64,000 nucleotides of DNA from CAYPIE01 sp964410665 (GTDB lineage Bacteria; Planctomycetota; Planctomycetia; Gemmatales; Gemmataceae), in the NCBI GenBank assembly GCA_964410665.1, contig CAYPIE010000008.1, forward strand, positions 1 through 64,000, read 5' to 3'. Made by a program: the position numbers and the translations under genes. The notes under the pieces were generated by a model. The model searched no databases and was not told the DNA's origin. It saw only the letters and a list, made by a program, of their open reading frames with translations. Shown piece after piece: positions 9,294 to 20,400 of this stretch (position 1 is its first letter; each line of letters opens with the position of its first letter).

Positions 9294-11504
9294 ATGGCTT
9301 CCACGCATCCTGCAACCAGAAGCACCCAAGAACTATTGACCCGCGCAAAGGACGTCCTTGCTTACGGCGGTGTGTATAGTGTGATCGAGCATCCAGTCGA
9401 GTACCCCGGCGGCACTTTCCCGCTGTTCGCAGATGCTGCTGAGGGTTGCTGGATGCGTGATACCAGTGGGAAATGGTATATCGATTGGAAGAATGGTTGG
9501 GGGACGGTCGTATTGGGACACCGTCGAGCGGAGGTCGAAGCAGCAATTGCCGCGCAATTCCCGGCTGGACCCAAGCTCTCGCTGATGCACCCGTTCGAGG
9601 TTGAGGTCGCTGAGCAGATCCGGGCCATGGTCCCTTGTGCAGAACAGGTCGCTTTTGGCAAGAATGGGTCGGATGCAACACTTGCCGCGGTGCGCATAGC
9701 CCGGGCGTATACACGCCGTGATGTGATCTTGCAGTGTGGCTATCATGGGTTCCACGACTGGTATAAGGGCCTGCAACGCTCTTGCGAGGGGATCCCATGT
9801 GCCGTGCGACAGTTTACTGTCAGCTTTCCGTATAACGACCTAGACACGTTGGAGAAGCTTTTTCAGCAGTACCAAGGACGTGTGGCCGCGGTGATGATGG
9901 AACCCTCGATCGTTTCTGAGCCGAAACCGGGTTATCTGGAATCGGTCAGGAGCTTGGCGCACCGTCAGGGAGCGTTACTTATCTTTGATGAGGTTGTCAC
10001 CGGCTTTCGGGTGGCGCGTGGGGGTGGTCAAGAAGCGTATGGAGTGGTGCCCGACTTAGCCTGCCTGGGCAAGGCGTTGTCGAATGGTATGCCCTTGTCG
10101 GCAGTGGTCGGACGGCGAGACGTGATGCGAGTGCTGCCACGCACCGGCTATATGATGACTTATCAAGGCGAGACCCTGTCGCTGGCCGCCGCTCGTACTA
10201 CTGTCGCGTTCCACCAGACCCATCCGGTCGTAGAGCACCTATACCACGTTGGTACCCAAATCCGCGAGCGGTTTACCTCCGATGCCCGTGACTTTGGCAT
10301 CCCTTGTGGACTGGTCGGTCCGCCAGCACGCCTCTGCTTCGAGTTCACGGCGGTCGGCGGATTGTCGCCCCAAGGTCTGTTGACGCTGTTTGTTCAAGAG
10401 TGTCTCAAGCACGGCGTCCTGACCGAAGGAAGACTGTTTCCCTCTTTTGCCCACAACGACGAGGCCGTGGAGAGGAGCTCCACAGCGTTTCGAAAAGCTC
10501 TCGCGGTGGTCAAAGCAGCGATCGATACAGGTAGGCTCGAGCGATTCCTCCATCTCCCCGTGGAACCGCGGTTTTATGCAGTCCGCGAGAAAACCCGAAA
10601 CGTGTGGCAGACGGTGTTCGACAGCAATTACTATCGGGATAACAATCCCGACATGCAGGATCGGGAGTTGTACGTTCTGGTACACTACCTCCAATACGGT
10701 GGCCAGGAGGGCCGCAGTCCCCACCCCTTGTTTGATAGCCAGTACTACCTGGCAACCTACCCCGACGTCCGTGCAACAGACGCCAACCCACTTCTCCACT
10801 ATCTGCAGCGTGGCGGTTTCGAGGGCCGCAAGCCTCACCCCTTGTTCGATAGCCAGTACTACCTCTCGACCAACCCCGACGTTCGGGAAACGGGGATCAA
10901 CCCTCTGGTACACTACCTTCAGTATGGCGGCTCCGAAGGCCGCAACCCACACCCCATCTTCGACACCAAGTACTATCTTGACAACCACCCGGAGGTTCGA
11001 GAAGAGAACATCAACCCTTTGGTACACTACCTTCAATACGGTTCGTGGAAAGGCTACGACCCTCATCCGTTATTCGATAGTCAGTATTATCTAGCGACCA
11101 ACCCGGATGTCCGGGAAGCGGGGATCAACCCTCTGGTGCATTACCTACAGTATGGTGGCCAAGAGGGCCGCAACCCACACCCCTTCCTAGATATTCAGAA
11201 CTACCTGAACCATCACCCGGATGCTCGTGATGCGCGGATGAATCCACTCGTTCACTACCTCACCGTGGAACAAAAACACCTCGACACATTGCTGACTCGG
11301 CTGTACTGGCAACAGCACCATACCGAACCGAGGCAGGAACACCTTCTACGCTGGGCCTCTCTGATTGCTTGCGGGTTCGCATCGCTCGATCAGCTTGAAG
11401 CAATCGTCTACCCAACCGAAGCCCATCGAGCGATGCCGGATCCAATCGAGGTAGTGAACAATCTCGCCAGCAAAGTGCCATCCGATCACCGTCCCTGGCT
11501 CTGA
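9294..11504 (+). CDS. Class III (HemL-like) aminotransferase fused to six NPDV/HYL repeats
   Basis: 736 residues from the ATG at 9294, which has TAGGAG 7 nt upstream (an in-frame start at 9201 has none). Residues about 1-440 are a PLP-dependent class III aminotransferase of the glutamate-1-semialdehyde aminomutase type: AFGKNGSDATLAAVRIARA, the YHGFHDWY motif, the metal-like LLIFDEVVTGFRVARGG segment with the PLP-contacting Asp, and the PLP lysine in CLGKALSNGMPLSAV. From about residue 442 follow six 38-residue repeats of the type FDSQYYLxTNPDVRExGINPLxHYLQYGGxEGRxPHPL. Repeats of this kind are known mainly from glycosyltransferases and polysaccharide-synthesis proteins. The C-terminal ~80 residues match nothing I recognise. 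No signal peptide, so it acts in the cytoplasm. A role in modifying an amino sugar or polysaccharide precursor is inference. Confidence 0.85.
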   Translation: MASTHPATRSTQELLTRAKDVLAYGGVYSVIEHPVEYPGGTFPLFADAAEGCWMRDTSGKWYIDWKNGWGTVVLGHRRAEVEAAIAAQFPAGPKLSLMHPFEVEVAEQIRAMVPCAEQVAFGKNGSDATLAAVRIARAYTRRDVILQCGYHGFHDWYKGLQRSCEGIPCAVRQFTVSFPYNDLDTLEKLFQQYQGRVAAVMMEPSIVSEPKPGYLESVRSLAHRQGALLIFDEVVTGFRVARGGGQEAYGVVPDLACLGKALSNGMPLSAVVGRRDVMRVLPRTGYMMTYQGETLSLAAARTTVAFHQTHPVVEHLYHVGTQIRERFTSDARDFGIPCGLVGPPARLCFEFTAVGGLSPQGLLTLFVQECLKHGVLTEGRLFPSFAHNDEAVERSSTAFRKALAVVKAAIDTGRLERFLHLPVEPRFYAVREKTRNVWQTVFDSNYYRDNNPDMQDRELYVLVHYLQYGGQEGRSPHPLFDSQYYLATYPDVRATDANPLLHYLQRGGFEGRKPHPLFDSQYYLSTNPDVRETGINPLVHYLQYGGSEGRNPHPIFDTKYYLDNHPEVREENINPLVHYLQYGSWKGYDPHPLFDSQYYLATNPDVREAGINPLVHYLQYGGQEGRNPHPFLDIQNYLNHHPDARDARMNPLVHYLTVEQKHLDTLLTRLYWQQHHTEPRQEHLLRWASLIACGFASLDQLEAIVYPTEAHRAMPDPIEVVNNLASKVPSDHRPWL
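10617..11256 (+). repeat. Six tandem 114-bp coding repeats
   Basis: Six copies of a 114-bp unit, each encoding 38 residues beginning FD and ending PHP, the last one degenerate. Copies 2 to 5 share long identical nucleotide stretches such as those for NPLVHYLQYGG and FDSQYYL, which points to amplification by unequal recombination. The period is an exact multiple of three and the array is inside a coding frame. Confidence 0.85.
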
Positions 11505-11660
11505 CATACCTAGCGAGAGAAACCAATCGATCCATTTACGCTAGAGTAAACGATCTTGGTCATCGTCTTGCGAGCGGGTTCGCATGCTGAACTGCTCAAC
11601 TGGCGTCCAACCGACAACTATAGCAGTAAGCCCTCGTGATTCATTACTCTTGGTGACCTC

Positions 11661-13154
11661 ATGGGATATCGACCAGAAATCCAAAGTCACCTTGTGGTCA
11701 AGCCGTTTTGCAGAATCCTGAAAGGCCGTGGCACAAGGTGGTTGTTCGGCATCATGCTCCTTTTTCTCGCCGTGGCTGGCGTGGTTGATCAGCTAGGCAG
11801 ACGGGATCGGCCGCACTCTCGCAATCCGGGCGGTCGACCGCCAACTCCTGGTCTGGATACAGAACAGAACAGGATGGAGCTGCTCAAAGAGTTACAGCAC
11901 GCTCAACTCTGGGTCGAACCGTCCACTGCCCCTCGAAACCAGGACTGGCCCCAATTCCGCGGCCCCTTACGAGACGGGGTGGTTCGCGGCGTGAACCTCG
12001 TACCCGACTGGTCAGTACGGAAGCCTCAGATCCTCTGGCAGCAACCATGCGGTCGCGGCTTTTCCTCGGTAAGCGTTGCAGACGGTCGGGTGGTAATTCT
12101 GGATCGGCCCAAAGGCGAGAACTGCGAGCGAATCGTTTGCTTCGATGCCACTTCTGGAGATCAGCTGTGGGCCCTCAGTTACCCTGCCAACTATGCCAAG
12201 CTTCCTGGGACCGGGCCAAACGCCGGACCGCTGGCCACCCCGACGGTGTACGACGGCCGACTTTATGCCGTCGGGGCGCTGGGGCGATTGACTTGTCTGG
12301 AACTGGACCCTAAGGGTGACCGCCCGACGGTCGCTTGGGAGCACGACCTGATCGAGACGTTCGACGGCGACTTACCTGATTGGGGGATGGCTGCTTCTCC
12401 CTTAGTAGTCGACGATCTGGTCATCGTACAGCCTGGTGGTTCTCGGGGCAGCATCGCTGCCTTCGACCGGTTGACCGGAGCGTTGTGCTGGGCGTCGCTC
12501 GATGATGGCAACGGCTACACCTCGCCAATGCTGGCCGAAGCCGGTGGTGTCCGGCAAGTGATCGCGCTAACGGGAGGACGATTAGTCGGTCTCCGCCTAG
12601 AGACTGGCGAATTCCTCTGGCATTACGTTTGGCGAACCAGTATGGCACTGCCTCAGGTCAGCGGGCATTACGTATTTATCACCTGTGAACACGGCGAAGA
12701 ATATGGTTGTGCGTTGGTGAAACTCCAATCCGCCGACAACACCGTGAAGGTACGCCAAGTCTTTGCGTGTGGTGGCAAGTTGCTGGCGAGTCACATTAGT
12801 ACCCCGGTCATTAAAGACGGCTATGTCTACGGTTTTCATGGCAGCATCAGCCATCAGCGCGGGGCAAAACTCACCTGTGTGGACCTGTGCGACCCGAGCG
12901 GACCACGCTGGCAAACTGACGAAATCGTCAACGGTCAGTTGCTTCGCTTCGGCGACCTATTAGTCGTGCAAACTCAAGACGGACACCTGTTCCTCGTTGA
13001 AGCTACCCCCGTGGGATTTCGCTTACTCGGGGAAATGCGTGGGCTGCTAGACGGCAGACAGGCCTGGGCCCCACCAGCCGCGGCTGGGAACCGTATTTAC
13101 TTGCGGGACCATGAAAAGGTTGTCTGCGTCGAGCTACCGGTGACCAACCCATGA
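11661..13154 (+). CDS. Membrane-anchored PQQ-like beta-propeller protein
   Basis: 497 residues. A single N-terminal hydrophobic segment (WLFGIMLLFLAVAGVVDQL, about residues 27-45) follows a basic stretch and probably anchors the protein or serves as signal peptide. The propeller starts with DWPQFRGPLRDGV, the same entry motif as in the protein at 7111. Blade-end motifs include ATSGDQLWALS, LTGALCWASL and ETGEFLWHYVW. No CxxCH or quinone-ligand set is apparent. It ends 46 bp from the convergent PhyH gene. Function is unknown beyond the fold. Confidence 0.75.
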   Translation: MGYRPEIQSHLVVKPFCRILKGRGTRWLFGIMLLFLAVAGVVDQLGRRDRPHSRNPGGRPPTPGLDTEQNRMELLKELQHAQLWVEPSTAPRNQDWPQFRGPLRDGVVRGVNLVPDWSVRKPQILWQQPCGRGFSSVSVADGRVVILDRPKGENCERIVCFDATSGDQLWALSYPANYAKLPGTGPNAGPLATPTVYDGRLYAVGALGRLTCLELDPKGDRPTVAWEHDLIETFDGDLPDWGMAASPLVVDDLVIVQPGGSRGSIAAFDRLTGALCWASLDDGNGYTSPMLAEAGGVRQVIALTGGRLVGLRLETGEFLWHYVWRTSMALPQVSGHYVFITCEHGEEYGCALVKLQSADNTVKVRQVFACGGKLLASHISTPVIKDGYVYGFHGSISHQRGAKLTCVDLCDPSGPRWQTDEIVNGQLLRFGDLLVVQTQDGHLFLVEATPVGFRLLGEMRGLLDGRQAWAPPAAAGNRIYLRDHEKVVCVELPVTNP

Positions 13155-13200
13155 TCCGCCGTGGCCTTCTCGGTCGCCTGCAACGATTCCCGACAAAGCA

Positions 13201-13995
13201 TCACCAGATTGGCGTTGGGTGGATCAGATGGCGATAGCCACCGTAGCTTTCGAGCGGGTGGTAATATTGACACCCTTCGAAGGTGTAGTGAGTGACCTGA
13301 CTATAACGGGTGCGCGTCCAGTCAAACCGCGGCAATCCTCCGTGGATGAGATTCGCGGCCCAAACCACCGCCAACCCTTTCCGGATGGTGGCGTGCTTGG
13401 CAGCTAAGCCGCTGCGATCGATCATTGTCTGAACCAAGTCTTCATACGCCTCATAGTACTTCCGACCCGGCTGAGGCGAAAAATCTTCGCAGCGAATCAC
13501 GGGTAGTTTGTGACTGTGCGGATAGTAGACCAAGGTCCCGTTCAACTCGTCCATCTCCTCCAAAGCAACCCAAACCCCACACATAAAATGCGGCGGATCG
13601 GTTGCGAAATGAATGGAGTCTGAATGGATGCGCATCTCCGGACCGAAACGACGACTCAGCGTTTGAAAAGGTAACGGCTTGCGGCCATAGACCTGGCGGA
13701 GCAAGCGAAGGACCTTCGGCGCGCGAGCTATCGATCGGATCGCTCGACTCTCCCGCCAACCATCCTGCCAGCAAGCAGACAGGGTGGTGTTGGACAGTTC
13801 TGACCGGGCATCCATATCGACGCGTACTTGGTCGATTAGCTGTTCAGGAATTTCGGGATCGAACACTAGAACACCGAGATCTTGGAATCGCTCGCACATG
13901 GCCTCGGACAACACCGGTTTGTCCGAACAGATGGGAGCGATCAATGGACGTAGAAGTGAGGAAAGACTGGGTAGACCAGAGAAAGGAGTGCCCAT
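13201..13995 (-). CDS. Phytanoyl-CoA dioxygenase (PhyH) family oxygenase
   Basis: 264 residues, cytoplasmic. The facial triad of a non-heme Fe(II)/2-oxoglutarate dioxygenase is visible: HxD in EMRIHSDSIHF (His and Asp two apart), and the distal His in WAANLIHGGLPRFDWTRTR, followed by Arg residues that may bind 2-oxoglutarate. Between them lies the typical jelly-roll segment GTLVYYPHSHKLP. PhyH relatives in bacteria hydroxylate small molecules of many types, so the substrate is open. It is convergent with the PQQ-like gene on one side and divergent from the giant secreted protein on the other. Confidence 0.82.
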   Translation of the reverse strand: MGTPFSGLPSLSSLLRPLIAPICSDKPVLSEAMCERFQDLGVLVFDPEIPEQLIDQVRVDMDARSELSNTTLSACWQDGWRESRAIRSIARAPKVLRLLRQVYGRKPLPFQTLSRRFGPEMRIHSDSIHFATDPPHFMCGVWVALEEMDELNGTLVYYPHSHKLPVIRCEDFSPQPGRKYYEAYEDLVQTMIDRSGLAAKHATIRKGLAVVWAANLIHGGLPRFDWTRTRYSQVTHYTFEGCQYYHPLESYGGYRHLIHPTPIW

Positions 13996-14099
13996 CGCGC
14001 ATACCCTTTGGCAAGCTGTAAATCACCGCGGAGCTACTGAGTCGCAGTTCCTCCTTTCCATCGGAAAACGCGATGAACTGACTTGATAAAAGGGACCTG

Positions 14100-14468
14100 G
14101 CTTAACACAAATGGAGGCCGCGCAGCGGTAGAGGATGACTCACCATCCAGCATTGTTTCAGGCTAAAATATTTATTGATTATTAGATTATTTAATCTCGT
14201 TTGTCTTCCATCCGACTCCTGGACACTTGAGGGGACTTTCCGTGGGGACCGCGATGTCGCTGTAGAATACCGAGAGGACGAATCGCTCGGACAGCATTTC
14301 CATATTTTGTTTGACATCCCACCGACACCTTCGGTATCTTCGCATGAAGAGAGGTGTGAGCCCGTACGCCCCCCATCATCACACAATTCTCGCAACCTCA
14401 ATTTACCCCCTCTTCCCGTCGAGATTCACCGACTCGCACCACACCTCCAAAATGGAGTCGAAGAGGGT
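14100..14468. other. Intergenic region upstream of the giant secreted protein
   Basis: Holds a very AT-rich patch (about 14165-14205) in an otherwise GC-rich surrounding. It lies between the divergent PhyH gene and the giant gene and is the likeliest place for the promoter of the latter. No clear -35/-10 pair could be assigned. The giant gene's frame is open back to 14175, but that part codes for no recognisable signal or domain. Confidence 0.4.
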
Positions 14469-17400
14469 ATGAGCAGTTACAATAAGAATCGCTCCACGCG
14501 TTTGCGGACGGAGACGCTCGAAGACCGGGTTGTCCCCGCGGGGCTACTGGGAGAATACTTCAACAATCCCGACCTGAGTGACCCCGCCGGAACGCGCGTC
14601 GACGCCCAGGTCGATTTTGATGACAACGACTTCGGCAACGGCCCCCCGGGAACCAGCGTCACCGCCGACGACACCTACTCGGAACGCTGGACTGGCTGGG
14701 TTAAAATCGATTCGCCTGGGACCTGGACTTTCTCCACTGTCAGCAACGACGGGGTACGCCTCTGGGTCAACAACCAACCACTCATCGACAATTGGGAGCA
14801 GCACACCGCTACCGTCGATCAGGGCTCCATCCAGCTCGAGGCCGGCTGGCATCCGCTCCGCCTCGAACACTTCCAGCAAAACGGCACTGTCGTCATCCAG
14901 CTCCGCTTCGCCGGACCAGACCAGCCGGAAGTGGTCATCCCGACGACTCACCTGTCACCCACCGACCCCAATGATGGGACGCCGGTGGCGAATGCAGGTC
15001 CGGACCGCTCGGTGGAAGTCGGTAACCCTGCTACTCTATCCGGCTCGGGAATCGACAACGATGGCTCGATTGTGTCGTACTCCTGGCAACAGATCTCGGG
15101 GCCAAACCAGGCGACCCTGGAGAATGACGACACCGCCGAGGTAGACCTCTTCGGTTTGGCATCGGGCACCTATACGCTCGAGCTGACCGTCACCGATGAC
15201 GATGGACAGACCGACAGCGACACCGTGGACCTGTTTGCCTATGAGGCGTCGGGGGATACCCAGATCAGCGGCGAGTTAAAGGTCTGGCATGCGACCACTC
15301 TGACCTTCGACGGCCCCGAACTGGAAGAAGCGTCCGGTCCAAACCCGTTCTTGGATTATCGACTGTCGGTCGAGTTTGTAGGCCCGAGCGGACAGCGCTA
15401 CCAAGTTCCGGGCTATTTTGCTGCCAACGGTGATGCTGGCAACACCCACGCCACCAAAGGCAACAAATGGCGCGTGAACTTTGCCGCCGACGAAGCCGGT
15501 GAGTGGTCCTATGTGGCATCGTTCCGTACCGGTTCGAACGTTGCCATCGATCTCGATGCCAACGCCGGAACACCGACCGCCTTCGATGGAACCAACGGTG
15601 CATTCACCATCGCCCAAAGCGACAAGACCGGTGACGACTTCCGCGCACCAGACAAGGGCCTGATCAAAAACCGCGGCGACTTTTACCTCACCTACGCCAG
15701 CGGCGATCCGTTTGTCAAGATCGGCCCGGACATCCCTGAAAACTTTTTCGGCTACGAAGGCTTCGACAACACCCCCAACGCTGGCCACGACTTCGACGGC
15801 CATGTCGGCGACTGGAACCCGGGCGACCCCGACTGGGACAGCGACGATGCCGACAATGTCGCCGACGACGGCCGCGGCATCATCGGCGCCATCAACTACA
15901 TCGCCGAACAGGGCGGCAACTCCATCTACTTCCTGCCCATGAACATCGGCGGCGACGGTAAGGACACCTTCCCGACCATCGCCGAGCAGAACAAGACCCG
16001 CTACGACGTCAGCAAGCTCGACCAGTGGGAGGTCGTCTTCGCCCACGCCCAGAGCAAGGGAGTCTTGCTCCACTTCGTCCTCGCCGAGACCGAATCGGGC
16101 AACGAGAACTACCACGACAACGGCAACCTCGGTACCCAGCGAAAGCTGTACTACCGTGAGTTAATCGCCCGCTTCGGCCACCACCCGGGCATTCAGTTTA
16201 ACCTCGGCGAAGAGAACGACTACGGTGCCACCAAGCACCGCCAGTTCGCCTCCTACCTCAAGGCCGTCGACCCGTACGACCACCCCGTCACCACCCACAC
16301 CAAGGGCGGTCAGTACGACAACTTCTACAATCCGCTATTGGGCAACGGCGACATCGACATGACCAGCTTCCAGGGTGGCAACAGTCGGACGTCGATGGCC
16401 AACCTGATCAGCGACTGGCGTGAACGCTCCGATGATGCAGGGGTCCGCTGGGCGATTAGCTTCGATGAGCCCCAGAAGATCGAGAACGATAAGAATGACG
16501 AGGCCAAGGGCTACCCCCATGGTCGACGTGACAAGATGTGGCCAGCGCTTATGTCGGGTGGAGGCGGCTTTGAGTGGTATGTCCAGCAAGATGGTGGCGG
16601 CCACTCCTTCGATCAGCAGATCGACGATTTCTCCATGATGGACGTCGCCCTGCAGTGGATGGGTCACGCGCGAACCTTCTTGACCGGACTACCACTGTTG
16701 GAGATGTCCCCGAACCATAGCCTCGGAGATTCGGGCGCAGGTGATAACACCTACGTGTTGCAACAAACCGGCGAAACCTATGCCATGTACAACGACCGCA
16801 ATGGCGAGGATTGGACCCTCGATCTCACCGGCGTCAACGGCGAGTTCGAAGTGCGTTGGTTTGACCCACGCTATGGTGGCGGCATGCAAACCGGCACGGT
16901 CACCAGCGTCACGGGTGGCTCGATCGTCTCGCTTGGCGATGCGCCGAATACCCTCAGTAATGACTGGGCAGCCGTTGTCAAACTAGTTAATGCCGACGTC
17001 GACATGCGTGAACCCGACAATCCGGGATCTACCGTCCGTGGGCTCCGCTACAACTATTTCGAAGGTACCTGGGACAACCTACCTGACTTTGACGGTATGA
17101 ACCCGACCGGCACCGGTCTGGTCAACAACTTCGACATGACACCTCGGCAACAAGATGACGCCTTCGGTTTCCGCTTTACCGGGTACATCAACGTGCCTGC
17201 CGATGGCATGTACACCTTCTTCACCAACAGTGATGATGGCAGCCGGGTGTACATTGGTGACCAGATGGTGGTCAACAATGATGGCTTGCACTCCGCCCAG
17301 GAAGCATCCGGGTCAATCGGTCTGAAGGCCGGTATGCACGCGATTAAGGTGGATTACTTTGATAGGTCTGGCAGTGAATTCTTGGAGGTCCGCTGGCAGA

Positions 17401-20400
17401 GCAACGGGCTTGCGAAGCAGCGGATCACCGACGGGGTACTGGCCACTGAAGCACCCACCACGGGGATTATTGAGGGCTCGATATGGGTCGATGAAAATGG
17501 CGATGGTGTGTTCGACGCTGGCGAACAGCCCCAGGCTGGAGTCACCGTCTATCTCGACCTAAATGGCAACAGCCAGCGCGACAGCAACGAGCCAAGCCAA
17601 ACAACCGCCGATGGCACGTATACGTTTACCGGGCTAGCACCCGGCAGCTACATTGTCGCGCAAGAGGTGCCTGTTGGGTTCACCCAGACCTTCCCAACGT
17701 CAGATGTCCGCGAGGTCGTCGGGACTGAACGGGTAGCTGCTGGTTTGGATTCGCCACTCTTTGTAACCGCACCTCCGGGAGATCAAGACCGGCTGTTCAT
17801 CCTCGAGAAGGCCAGTGGCCAGGTGAAGATTCTCAACCTCGCCGATGGTTCGATCAACCCCTCGCCGTTCCTGACCATCACCGACCTCTCCACGGATAGT
17901 GAACAGGGACTGCTGGGCTTGGCCTTCGACCCCAACTATGACACAAATGGCTACTTCTACGTCAGTTACACAGATGCGACGGGAACTGCCGTCAAGTCAC
18001 GCTTCCAAGTGTCTCAGACAAACCCGGACATCGCCGACCCAACCAGTGAGTTGATCTTGCTCAAGATTCCTCAGCCGCAGGCCAACCATAACGGTGGCTG
18101 GCTCGGCTTCGGACCAGACGGTTACCTCTACCTCAGTAGCGGTGACGGGGGTGGCAGCAATGACCAGGGCACTGGGCATACCGACGGCATCGGCAACGCT
18201 CAGGACATCACCGACAACCTGTTGGGCAAGATGCTCCGCATCGACGTGCGAGGCGATGACTTCCCCAACGATCCGGATCGGAACTATGCGATTCCAGCCG
18301 ACAATCCCTTCGTTGGGATTACCGGGGATGATGAAATCTGGTCCTATGGGCTTCGCAACCCATGGCGAGCAAGCTTCGACCGAGTCACCGGTGACCTGTA
18401 TATCGGCGATGTCGGCCAGGGGGCCCGCGAAGAGATCGACTTCCAGCCTGCCAACGTTGGCGGTGCCAACTATGGCTGGCGCTTCCGCGAAGGAGACATC
18501 CAGACTCCGGGCGGTGTCGGTGGGCCTGAACCGGCCGACTACGTCGCATCCCTGTACTCCTACAGCCATGGGTCAGGTGCGTTCCAAGGTCGCTCAGTGA
18601 CTGGAGGCTATGTCTACCGTGGTCCGATCCAGGCACTCCAAGGGAAGTACTTCTTCGCGGACTTTGTCAGCTCACGCATCTGGTCCATCGAGCACGATGG
18701 CTCCAACGTCACCGAACTGCTGGACTGGACCGCTGCCCTGACCCCGGACGTCAATGAGATTAACAACATTGCCTCGTTTGGTGAAGACGCCGCGGGTAAT
18801 TTGTATATTGTGGACTTCGGTGGCGAGATCTTCCGGATTGTGCCGACCGGGTCGGTCAGTGTGCACGGCGTGACCCTAAGCGAAGGGGAGACGGTGAGTG
18901 GCTTGAACTTCGGCAACGAGCCGGAGGCTGTAGCCCAGACCGCCACTGTAGGCTTCGACACCGCCTCGGCAGAAATCGACGAGTCGGTGGGCAACGTTAC
19001 TACGAATGTCACCTTGACCACTAGCGACGGGGCGGCACTGCAAAACGACCTCACCGTCGAAGTCCAGGTTGTCGGCGGAACCGCGGGTGACGATGACTAC
19101 CAACTCAACACCACCACGGTCACCTTCCTGGCCGGCACCTTAAGCGGGGCGACCTCGCCGGTCACGCTCGCCATCAACGATGATGCAAACGATGAGCCCG
19201 ACGAGACCGTCGTCCTCGGCTTGACCAACCCCACCGGCGGCCAGGTCGGCACACCCGCCCAGTACACCCTGACGATCCTGGACAACGACGAAGCCGAAGT
19301 GCAGACCGCCACTGTAGGCTTCGACACCGCCTCGGCAGAAGTCGACGAGTCGGTGGGCAACGTTACTACGAATGTCACCTTGACCACTAGCGACGGGGCG
19401 GCACTGCAAAACGACCTCACCGTCGAAGTCCAGGTTGTCGGCGGAACCGCGGGTGACGATGACTACCAACTCAACACCACCACGGTCACCTTCCTGGCCG
19501 GCACCTTAAGCGGGGCGACCTCGCCGGTCACGCTCGCCATCAACGATGATGCAAACGATGAGCCCGACGAGACCGTCGTCCTCGGCTTGACCAACCCCAC
19601 CGGCGGCCAGGTCGGCACACCCGCCCAGTATACGCTAACAATCCTGGACAATGACGAAAGTGACCCGCCCCCGACCCAGCAGCCGTTCGACATCGCTCCT
19701 GTGCTTCGTGACGGCACTCGCATCCAGGCCGAAAACTTCGACCGTGGCGGCCAGGGGATCGCCTATAGCGACTCGGATGTAAGTAATAACGGGGGAGAGT
19801 ATCGACCCGATGAAGGGGTCGATATCCAGTCCACCACGGACACCGGTGGCGGGTTCAACATCAGTTGGATCGAGGACGGGGAGTACCTGGAATACACGCT
19901 GGCCGAGATAGAAGCTGGGGTGTATGACATCCTCGCCCGTGTCGCGGCGAGTGGAAACAACCCGGGGGATCTTCGATTGCTGATCGGGGATGGCCCCGAT
20001 GGTACCAACTTCACCGAGCTGGGTACCTTTGACATCGAGTCGACCGGGGGGGCGCAGCAATGGGTCACACTCACCCTTGAGAATATCGACCTGAGCCCAC
20101 TTACAGGCCAGAACAAAATGCTGCGTTTGGAGTCGATCGGTGGATCATTCAATATCAACTGGATCGAGCTTGTGACTTCCGTGAACGAAGCACCGACTGT
20201 TAACGCCGGGGCTGACACCTCAATCACCTTGCCAACAAATACCGTCAACCTCACCGGAAGTGTCAGCGACGATGGCTTGCCAAATGATGGTTTGCTGAGC
20301 ACGGTGTGGACGGTTGAATCTGGAGCAGGTACGGTCACCTTTGCGGATGCCAACGCCATCAATACCTCCGCTAGGTTCAATGCTCCCGGAGTGTACACCT

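Noticed and set aside
10239..11094. Long frames on the other strand and in another plus frame across the repeat array of the aminotransferase
   Set aside because: They arise from the 114-bp period, which keeps all frames free of stops. Their sequences show no domain.
10617..11256. Regular repeats considered as a CRISPR array
   Set aside because: The unit is a 114-bp coding period without spacer/repeat structure, inside an intact frame.
15276..16115. Minus-strand frames of up to 300 codons opposite the giant protein
   Set aside because: Rich in Val, Asp and Gly by complementarity to the coding strand; no known domain.
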